IMG/VR virus record: IMGVR_UViG_3300031757_000704 | Span: 1 to 23,113 of that record | Strand: one strand, 5' to 3' | Length of the DNA: 23,113 nt | DNA from: a virus | Shown here: in pieces, positions 9,701-18,500 of the stretch | Numbering within the stretch: position 1 is the stretch's first letter | Layout: the number at the start of each line of letters is the position of its first letter | Translations under genes and position numbers: made by a program | The notes under the pieces: generated by a model | What the model was told of the DNA's origin: nothing | Database searches by the model: none | What the model saw: only the letters and a program-made list of their open reading frames with translations

Positions 9701-12116
9701 CAGAGTCATTAGTCAAAACGATTGGCAATGGAATACTGGCACTTTTAGTACTCGAAGACAAGGTATAACAAGACAACGTACAGTTTGGAGAACTCTTCAA
9801 ACAACTGCAGCTTCTTGGGACCAAGGGCAACAAGAACAAACAGGGCAAATTAGATCTGGTGAAAGAAGTTGGATACAAACCAATGATATCAGAACAGAAA
9901 TGAGTGATTTGATTATTGATACTTCTGCTATCGAATGGATGCGTCCTAAAGAAGTAACGATTTCTGCTCACAAATTAAAACCAACTACTCAGTTACATTT
10001 CAGGTTTGATGGCGATGATGTAGATAATTATATTACACCTGATGGTGGTACGATGGGCGACCCTGTTATAAGTGATGAATATGGAAGATTGGACGATTGT
10101 GTATTCTCCATTCCATCTGAAGGTCCAGACGGAGTTAGGTTTAGGACTGGTTCTAAACTTTTACAGGTTGCGGATTATTTTACAGCCGATATGACAACTC
10201 AAGGTAATGCCGTCTTTACTTCTGCAGGTAATTTACATACAAGAGAAAAAACAATACTTTCCACACTTCAAAACGTAACTGTTAATGAAGCATTGTCTGA
10301 AAATCGGACAATTGAAGGTGGAACAAGAACCGTTAGACGTGGTGGTGGTACAAATAATTTCAATCAATCAAGATCGGTAACTGAATGGTTCGATCCAGTA
10401 TCTGAATCTTTCCTAGTTGCTAACTCTGATGGCGGTGTATTTATTGATTCTATTGATGTTTACTTCTGGTCAAAAGACACAGAAGGTAGTCCAGTTCGTT
10501 GTGAAATTAGACCTATGGAAAATGGTTATCCTACTCCATCACCGATTCCTATGGCATCTAAAATGTTGTATCCTTCTGAAGTAGCAACTTCTGCAACAGG
10601 AACTGCAAATACTAGATTCCAATTCGCTGACCCAATTTATCTAATGAATAATACTGAATATTGCTTTGTTTTAATATCAGATTCATTGAATTATAACGTA
10701 TTCATATCCGAACTGGGTGAAAATGACCTTATTAGTGGTGACCGTATTGGTGAACAACCTTATCTTGGTTCTATGTTTACTTCGCAGAACAACACGACTT
10801 GGACTGCTGAACAGAATATGGATATTAAATTTAGAATAAACAAATGTGCTTTTGACACTGGTTCGGTTGGAACATTACAAATTGATATGCAAGGTTTTTC
10901 TGGAACTAAAGACATTACTTCTTTCACACCGAGTTTCTCGCCAATGGTGTTAGCAGGAACAAATATAGCATTTGAGGCAATTATTAATTCCGATACTAAT
11001 AATATATATGATGGATTAGTTGATAAAGAAGACGTGGTACTTGAGACACAGGTAACACTTATTGGTGCAAACACAATTGCTTCTGGTTATCAATATACTC
11101 CTATTTCATATATTGCTACATATTCGTCAACCAATGCTAATATTTCTCCAGTTCTTAATAAAGAGAGAATGAGCACGATTATACAAAACAACGTTATATA
11201 TGATACTGCTCCATTACCTAAAAATCAACAAGGAATTTATGTTTCCAAGTTTGTACAATTAGCAAATCCAGGTGAAGATTTGCTTATGTGGTTATCAATA
11301 CAAGACGTTCCTAACACATATATTAAAGCATATTACGATACTGGTACAGTTATTCCAAGATATGTAGACATTAGGGCAAATGCTAATCTTGTTACACACG
11401 GTGACTTTAATGTTAACGACTATGAAGAAGAATATGCATGGATTTATCCTACTGGCCAATGGTCACCAGAAAATATTGTTACGTCGCAACAGGCACAGCA
11501 ACATAACTGGAATGGTGTTATTGGTGCACTCGGTTCTAATTCAAGTCACGTTTCTACTGCATATGTAGATGGGGACGATGATCCATCTAATACAACTCGT
11601 ATGCATCTTGTAGACATCAGCGATATGAACGCTATTGTTCAGGATTGTTATATTTCTAAATATGACCTTGATGGTGTTTCGCATGATATAACTTCTTCTG
11701 GTAATGGTACTGACATATCAAACTATGAAGTCGGTGATATTTGGTTCGGTGTTTATGATAATGATTTGGATAGACAATTCTGGAGAAAGATACTATTACC
11801 TGACGGTACATTTGCCAAAGAAGCAGTTCCAGTATTGCCAATTGATTCATTAGTAGACTCAAACCACCCTCAGTATGCAGCAGATCTTGCTGTTATTGAA
11901 GAATCAGCAGTGACTTGGAGAGAATTCAAAGATTCTGGTGTTGCAATTAGCAATAATGTCATATCTACTAATATGGAATTTGTTGAACATACATTCAAAC
12001 CTTTGAAGAAAGTGGTTGATGAATTTGACTCTTTTAGGGTTAAACTTGAATTGCATACAACAAACCCATGTTATTTGCCTGCGGTTAGAGAAATGCGTGT
12101 ACTGGCAATGACATAA
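6726..12116 (+). CDS. DUF4815-type large virion structural protein
   Basis: 1796 residues. The N-terminus (NFNTAPYYDDYD, FNPGRAVQARELTQAQSILQ, ADHIWKNGSNVLGG) is the typical start of the DUF4815 virion protein of marine T4-like phages, and that region ends near YRLADHLDFRT (about residue 700). Later come a Trp-rich stretch (about 960-1050), a conserved WMRPKEVTISAHKLKPTT...FDG segment (about 1071), and a tail-protein segment running from DPVSESF (about 1223) through SKDTEGSPVRCEIRPMENGYP to QPYLGSMFTSQN. The C-terminal third is less recognisable. Immediately after gp8, T4 has g9 and g10 (tail-fibre socket and wedge pin), so it probably occupies the gp9/gp10 role connecting baseplate to fibres; this is inferred from position. 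A small Cys-Cys-Trp motif (C133, C143, W148) interrupts the N-terminal domain. No HxH motifs. Confidence 0.9.
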   Translation: MGYNFNTAPYYDDYDADNRFLRILFNPGRAVQARELTQAQSILQNQVSSGADHIWKNGSNVLGGVVSINHRNYMQLAAVDATWLNRVVYGQTSNAVGIIEQLHDDQTQPVYYFRILSGSFSSTEDLETYDTVCNGGVDGSGNCLDNTWYDAALTHKAGAIVGVGKALEAKVGNGIYWIDGFFTPVLAQTIFLDYTSATPTTRVGFDIEESIISSTTDPSLLDPASGFYNQNAPGADRYQTSLILTKEADSAEANTWLWLMDVAQGAVTTKYESTDYSLLSNEIARRTADESGNYTLNPFPLELKDNANADKYTVKIEPSKAYISGYEHELLVPVEVEAERARSTRAVSNDHVVPDFGPYFEVEDENDFQGVFDVFHKEYVIFVTNSNYTTAIATPDTIGIAKRITHVTMIGTSFRIYLENDEGLDAISPARYIVSQSDPAVYAKLYIPTGVAVKKGVNLPWLYPLSEVTSSVTSGQVTFSTQRNYQQTMTGGLMQVPSAFTNLHWERVLYIYNETSGSMIPKNGTVSSGDTWTADLSGNTLATIEIVEQSTGTMSGNLNGNVLHIMADMYMSDAIWRTITNSEQTGTFTLAGEVLTIPHGVQSIVSVIAPDTTTVTDSFTFASGDTDTTYKDATLTWTDTINSSQPGTYSVTYNVNTFSAISSGTYFTVNSRTDSGVNYSDIGVYQADINKEVYRLADHLDFRTSDEDYLIGTYLPLPQSNISVSHEFYLPRRDRVTIDDDGIITIKQGFPSEFPILSTELDNEMTLYELYVPPYTYNSKNIKVKHVKNKRYTMHDIRGIDERLHSLEYYTAMNLLEQSTSAMQVVDTAGLPRYKNGILVDAFVDHGIGDISNPEYYCSVYPEAGILLSPFTMTGLDFEPGVSSGMRNNNLTYTLDFNVVEGWISQDSASRVINLNPFARKSWVGFVTLSPSTDTWFEELYAPDVIVQNGNNNAVTQARVDYGTQTRWNAWQTAWNGWVDVGGQSNEAPAETRVISQNDWQWNTGTFSTRRQGITRQRTVWRTLQTTAASWDQGQQEQTGQIRSGERSWIQTNDIRTEMSDLIIDTSAIEWMRPKEVTISAHKLKPTTQLHFRFDGDDVDNYITPDGGTMGDPVISDEYGRLDDCVFSIPSEGPDGVRFRTGSKLLQVADYFTADMTTQGNAVFTSAGNLHTREKTILSTLQNVTVNEALSENRTIEGGTRTVRRGGGTNNFNQSRSVTEWFDPVSESFLVANSDGGVFIDSIDVYFWSKDTEGSPVRCEIRPMENGYPTPSPIPMASKMLYPSEVATSATGTANTRFQFADPIYLMNNTEYCFVLISDSLNYNVFISELGENDLISGDRIGEQPYLGSMFTSQNNTTWTAEQNMDIKFRINKCAFDTGSVGTLQIDMQGFSGTKDITSFTPSFSPMVLAGTNIAFEAIINSDTNNIYDGLVDKEDVVLETQVTLIGANTIASGYQYTPISYIATYSSTNANISPVLNKERMSTIIQNNVIYDTAPLPKNQQGIYVSKFVQLANPGEDLLMWLSIQDVPNTYIKAYYDTGTVIPRYVDIRANANLVTHGDFNVNDYEEEYAWIYPTGQWSPENIVTSQQAQQHNWNGVIGALGSNSSHVSTAYVDGDDDPSNTTRMHLVDISDMNAIVQDCYISKYDLDGVSHDITSSGNGTDISNYEVGDIWFGVYDNDLDRQFWRKILLPDGTFAKEAVPVLPIDSLVDSNHPQYAADLAVIEESAVTWREFKDSGVAISNNVISTNMEFVEHTFKPLKKVVDEFDSFRVKLELHTTNPCYLPAVREMRVLAMT

Positions 12117-12130
12117 GAGGAGATAATGGA

Positions 12131-12337
12131 ATGGCAATAGAACAACGATATACAAAAGACCCACTGACTGGTGCAGTAGTATTTACTGATACTGATGGGT
12201 ATGCAGCACGAAAGAAAGTCCTTGAAAACCAAAAAACTACTACCTTAACAGCAGAACATTCTAAAAAAGTTATAAATAGTTTAAGAAATGAAGTTTCCGA
12301 ATTAAAGAAATTAGTGCAGGGATTAATAGATGGCTAA
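12131..12337 (+). CDS. Small structural-region protein, 68 residues
   Basis: Short protein with a polar N-terminal half (RYTKDPLTGAVVFTDTDGYAAR) and a C-terminal heptad-like helix (EHSKKVINSLRNEVSELKKL) that could form a coiled coil. AGGAG at 12118-12122, overlapping the end of the previous gene region, stands 8 bases before the ATG and supports this start. It sits 14 bases after the DUF4815 gene and overlaps the next gene by 8 bases, so the two are probably translated together. I do not recognise a T4 counterpart; a small coiled-coil linker or assembly factor of the baseplate/fibre is a guess. Confidence 0.82.
   Translation: MAIEQRYTKDPLTGAVVFTDTDGYAARKKVLENQKTTTLTAEHSKKVINSLRNEVSELKKLVQGLIDG
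12271..12278 (+). promoter_or_regulatory. Possible internal late promoter
   Basis: Exact TATAAATA inside the 68-codon gene, 52 bases before the start at 12330. In frame it encodes part of VINS, so chance is possible. If real it would drive the 67-residue protein and the 2656-residue protein separately from the upstream genes. Confidence 0.4.
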
Positions 12338-12533
12338 CACCGATATAGGATTTACTCAAATTCCTTATGTAAGGAAAGACGATACGTTTAAAGAGTGGAG
12401 AGAACGTACTAACCTGATGATCCAACAGCAAAACAATTTCGTTCTGATGCAAGAGTTTGATATGCTTGGTGTTAGTGACCCATGGGTCAAAACATCAATG
12501 CAATTGAATTATCTAGGCGAAACGGAAACTTAA
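12330..12533 (+). CDS. Small structural-region protein, 67 residues
   Basis: Starts with ATG inside the previous gene (8-base overlap) and has AGGGA at 12318-12322 as ribosome-binding site. The sequence has a DDTFKEWRERTNLMI segment followed by a Gln/Asn-rich helix and VSDPWVKTSMQLNYLGE. From memory, a Dxx(F/L)xxWRxxxN segment is a common N-terminal element in fibre and neck proteins of marine T4-like phages, so this may be a stand-alone version of such an attachment element; that link is tentative. It ends 28 bases before the 2656-codon gene. No homologue named. Confidence 0.8.
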   Translation: MANTDIGFTQIPYVRKDDTFKEWRERTNLMIQQQNNFVLMQEFDMLGVSDPWVKTSMQLNYLGETET

Positions 12534-12561
12534 CAATAATATTTAAGGAAAGGCACAGAGC

Positions 12562-15500
12562 ATGGCACACTACACTGGACATACATTTACTTTAACGGAG
12601 CTCAACACGATTGAGCAACAAAAGTCTGATTTCTTAGATTCTTTAAATATTAAACTCGCTTCTCCTGATTTACTTGTTAAGGATATGGCATTGATGTTAA
12701 AGTCTCTAGAAGTAATGGAGAATTTAGAGCATCTACCAGAATATAAAACCTTTATTCTTAATGTTGCGCAACGTTCGGCACAATTTGTTAATCCTACAGA
12801 ATTAATTACAAACGGTGGGTTTGATGTTACATATAACACTGCCAACCTTGTACAAAACTCAGACTTCGGCACAGATGCTTTTGAAGTAGAATTAGTTAAA
12901 AACTCAGGTTTTGATACACCAGTTGATTTAGCACGTCCATGGGCAAACGGTATTGCATATCTATTTGATATTTTCACTACTGAAGGCACAAAAGTTATTA
13001 GAGCATACTCAGACGGACTACAAACAGCAGTAGCATGGTTTGAGACACAACTAAAACCAAATACTCAATATAAATTCGCATATGACTTAGATGTTGCAGC
13101 TGTTAACTGGGATCTATCCAGCGGTGGTTTCAACATGGTTGATATTCCTTCAGTAGACGAGACAATCTTCTCAGAAACTGGTGGTGGTCCTGTTGCGCAG
13201 ACAATCGTAATTTCTATCATTGAGGATGGAGATTTAGTTCTTCCTACTTGTGATGGCACAATTGTTCCATGGGATGATACTGTAGATTATAACCTTGCAC
13301 TTGCTGCAATGGAAGCAACTTGTAAAGCAAACGATGCTGTATGGAATTGGTCTCCACCGAACTCTGCATTCTATTGTGATGTTGGTGCTGGTTATCCTGG
13401 AGATGGAAGTGCGACTGAAGCGATTTGTTATGCAAATAACGCAGTTTGGGATGAAGGTGCTCTAACAGACCCACTTACACAAGAACACACAATTGTACCT
13501 TATCACGTTGAAGCACGTGAAGGTGATACTCTTGTTTTCACAAACCCAGTTGGTAATTATCTAGTACACAATGCTGTATCAGATGATAATATATCCTTTG
13601 CTTCTCCTGACTTAAATCCTGGAGACGTTTGGAATTGGGTTGTAGACGGTTATCATGACGTATACTTCCATTGTACATTCCACCCTCTAGAAGAAGGTCG
13701 AATGACAACTAAAACTAATCATAGATATGTTTATAACGTAGACCACGGACTAAACCCAGGCGATACTGTTAAGATACCAATCAACTATGGTTCAATGGTT
13801 GCATTGCCTTCGTTATCAACTTCATACTTTATTAACTTATTGCTACCTAATCAAATGGAAACGACTGGTGGTGCTCCATATACTTCTGTAGAATCGCTTT
13901 ACCATGATTTATCAATCAGTAACGTAGTTACAATGCAGTCTGGTGCAGTTGAAACTAATCCAAATGCTGGTGTTCCAATGACTGTTGCCTTCACTGGTGG
14001 GGTTGACGCAAACACCATTCCTGCTACTGCTGAGGCAATTGTTGCTGCAGGAACAGTTAGTCAACTAAACCTAACAGCGAATGGTCAAAACTATACTACC
14101 GCACCAACAATATATATCACTGGTGGTGGCGGTGCTGGTGCAACTGGCACATTAGAATTTAACGGATCGGTGACATCTGCAACAGTATCTGATGCTGGTG
14201 CTGGTTATGGATCGGTTCCAACTGTACAAATCTCGGCACCTGATGTTGCTAGACTTGGTCCAGCATCTTTTTGTACTGATCCAGCATATACTACACAATC
14301 ATCATGTGTTGCTGCAACTGAAACTTGGTATGAAGAAATACCAACCGTTCAAGCAGAAGCAACCGTTTCGTTATCAGGATCGGCACTTGACCAAATATCA
14401 ATGACTAATGTGGGATCTGGTTATCACTCTCCTCCTACAATTACTTTCCTTGGTGGTTCACCAACGGTTGCTGGAGCCGCAACTTCTGAAATTGATGGTA
14501 CGATCTATTCTGTAACACTTACTGCTGGTGGTTCTGGTTATGGATCTGGTGACGGTTCCGTACCTGTTGGCGAAAGACAATGGGAAGAATACTTAATTAC
14601 TGCCGTTGCTAAAGGTGATGAGAGGGTTGACGTATTCTTTGATGATGCAAACGCAATTGGACACGTTCATACTGCAACGATTACTCCTGCTGAATGGGTA
14701 TTGATTCAAGGAAGTACTGCTACAATGATTGTAACAGATACTGATGATACTGGACACACCCATACTGCTACATTCGATTGGGATGCTGCATTAAACAACG
14801 GCGCAGGAGGAATGTATCTAGTTGGAATGACAGGCGGACATACGCATGGTATAGACGAATATTTTGAACTTACTGGTGGAACAAAAGTAGAACTCGTTAA
14901 CTTCGGTCACTATCACGAAATCTTAATTTCTGAAGTAGATGAAGCAACCCTTAAAGCAAGTGTTCTGACGGGCACTTCACAAGATCCAGACGGAACTTGG
15001 AGTGCTACAGGCGGTGCCACATTAATCAGAACTTCTGACCACGGTACTTCAGACCCACAGCATTTCCACACTGTTGAATTTGGTTGTTTAGATGCTGCAA
15101 ACGATATTTATTTAATTATTGAAATTGACCAGCATATTCATGACATGGGTCGTGTTTGGTATCCTGGTTCAAACCAATTCACAGTAGGTAAATATGACTT
15201 TGCTGCTGGTGGTGATGATTTAAACCCATCTTCCATCGCCTTAGCATTTGCAGACCTTAACGGTTATGTTAAGAAAGAAAAAGGAATTGAATCTGATTCT
15301 CATGGACTGATTCCTGGAGATCGTGTTCACTTTGAAAACGTATACAACGGAATTCACCATGGTAACACAAACTATTATGTTGATTATGTTGTCGATGCAG
15401 ACAACTTTGTACTCACAGAAACAGTTGTTTATCCATTAGGAAGTGCTGCAGGTACTACACCTACAGTTCACAATGTAATTGAAGAATACACTGTCACTGC

Positions 15501-18500
15501 GGACTTGGCATCATATAGGTTCCAAGTTGAACGTGATATAACCAACCACGTCGGTGACGCTACTGCAGGAACTGGTGTACAAATTGAATGGTCAAGACCA
15601 ACAACTGTTAAGTCTGTTGGTCACGGTTTAACTGTTGGTGATATAGTTCAATTACCTTCTGGTGCTCAACCTTACACCCCATCTGAACTTCCTGGTGCTT
15701 TTGTAGACCATACAGTTACTGCATTGGGTGATGGTTATGGACCAACTGATAATATGGAAATTACAGTTGATACAAATACTACAGTCACATGGGCAGATCC
15801 AAATATCACTACTGTTGAGGGTGCTCAAGACTCTCCATGGTTGTGGTCATGGTGGGACCATAGTGCTGCTTCATATTATCCTTATCAAATTGCTGGTGCA
15901 ACCCATGACAACTTTGGTGGTAATGACGGAACTAATGGTGGATTTGACTTATATCGTGGTGGTACATACAAATTTATAAACAATGCATGGAGTCCTTCTG
16001 GACATATAACATTAGTCGATCCAGTTACTGGTCTCGACCAACCATTGTATATGCACGCTGCAGGAATTAAAGCAATACTTGGTGCAGGTTGGGACAACCT
16101 TGTTACTGCTGGTTTTGCTGATAATGACGGTAATAACTGTGTTTCAATGCGAGCAAATCATGGTCTTACAATAACTGCTGGTGACCATAACGACTTTGTG
16201 AACCTTGAAGAAGAGCCAGGTACTTGGGTTGGACCAGAAGTATTCCCAGAATGTACTGCTCTAGCTGGGTGGTGTGAAGAAATTGATGTTGGTGGTTGGT
16301 ACTACAATGGTGAAGATGATGAGGCAACTTGTCTTGCGTTGAACCCAACGGAAGACCCTGGACTCGCTCAATGGAGAGGACCACAATTTATTGGTAACTT
16401 TGCTAAAGAATTTACTTGGCATGTTCCTGAAGACTTCGGACTAACTGGTTCGGACGGTAATTCTGGATATGGACCATTCAATGCTCCTGGTCAATACAAT
16501 GGTGCATACCATGTAACTCATGATGGTGGACTATATCGTTTCGATAAATCAGGAATGATTGAAGGAACGAACCGTACAATTAATTTATATCGTGGTGGTA
16601 CTTACAGATTTAAGATTAACTCTGCAGGACACCCAATATACATTACAACAGATGATGGTTCCCACTTTACTCCTGGTGCTTACTTTGGTGAGTATCTATT
16701 AGGTGTTCAAAACTCTCGTGCTGAAGAAGGTCCAGGTGTTCAATCTGAAGGTCCAGCTGAAGATTTGTGGGGTTATGATGATTCTGGTGTAGCAAAATAC
16801 GAAATATTGGAATGGACTGTACCTGAAGTGTCACCAAACACAATGTATTATCAATGTGGTTGGCATGCTTCTATGATGGGCACGTTTAATATTCTAGACT
16901 TGCCAGTAGTTAATGCTGGTGAGAACGTTGTGGTTTACTTCCACCACGGACAGGATAATATGTACACTCCATTGCATATTAGAGATAAAATTCTTGTTGA
17001 TAATGGAACGTCTGACGACTACTTCCAAGTTCTACCAATTCCTGCGAATCCTTTCCCAGTACCTGGAACTCAAGCAGACTTACTAGGAACTAACAATGCC
17101 TTGACCGCAACTGGTCCTGGTGACATTCCTTACATTCAGGCAATGAATATTGAATTAGGAACTGTTTCTTATATTGACCCATTACAAATGATTCCTGGTA
17201 TTGGTTCTGAGCAATTCCTTGTAACAAATTCTGTCGGTGGTCTTGCTAAAGTTTACTTTAGTGTTGATGTTGACAAACGTTCTGATATTACATTAGATAA
17301 TGTTACATTTAAAGAAGTTGTTTGGACAGAGACAGGATCTTGGTCTGTTAGTGGTGGTACTGCACATAACGAAACCACAGATGCTGCATATATTGAACAA
17401 ATAGTTTCTGGTTCATTAACTGCTGGAACTACTTATGAAGTCCAATATGATATTATAGAATCGTTTAAAGATAACTATGGTGCTGAGAATGGTTCAATAA
17501 CTACGGAATTACGTGGTGACACAGTAGTGTCTGGAACTGCTAATACTCTTGTTGGTCATTACACGGAAACATTAACTGCTCCTGTAAATACTACGTTGTT
17601 GAGATTAGTTAACACTGGACGAGGAAAGATTGACAATGTGTCAATCAGAGAACGTGTTACTGGTCAAAATGCATGGTCAATTGGCGAAGGTTGGAACACT
17701 GATGCTGCAAAAGCATACATCAATGGTTCAATCGCATCTTCCACTGAAGTTTCTCAAACTCTTGCTATAGACACAGGTAAACTTTATGAAGTTAAATACC
17801 TATTAGGTAATGTAGATGATGATAATAACGGCATGACTGGACGTATGCGTGTTGCATTAGGAACTAATCCTAACCAATTGATTTCTAACTGGAATTTTGA
17901 TATTGCCGACCCTGCATTGGTTAATTGGGTTAACTCGGATTCAAGTGTTTCTATAAATGGGGAACGTTTGTATTTCAACTCTTCAGTTGATGGTACTTCG
18001 ACTTACACATTATCTAATGCGTTGGTGAATGGTGTTAAATATGAAGTGACGTTTGATACTGATCTTCTGACTGAGAATATTCTTAACTTCACTGCTGGAC
18101 CAGGTCCAACTGGAACGCATAGTCACACCTTCCAAATGACTGAGGCACAAGGTCTATGGTTACAAGAATCAACTAATAACTCGTTAACGGTTACACAAAC
18201 AGACGGTTATCATGCTGAGACTTATACTCATGACTTTACAGTCAAATGGTTGAACATTGGTGGTACTGACCAATATACAATAACTGAACAGACAAATCCT
18301 GAAGGACATGATGAATTAGCATTAGTTTCTACTACTATTAATACTCCAACTGTTGATTTTATTATCAATGGAGTTACATTAGGAACTGTCAGTACATCAG
18401 GCATACATCATATTGACTTTACTGGACTTGCTTCTAATACTTTAATTTTAAAATTAAATGGTACTGGAGCTGTCAATTCTATTAAGTTAGTCGAAGAAAC

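Noticed and set aside
12570-12989. 139-codon antisense open frame
   Set aside because: It lies opposite the strongly supported start of the giant gene, matches nothing and has no neighbours on its strand. The other minus-strand frames (for example 1946-2287, 10760-11074, 21369-21671) were rejected for the same reason.
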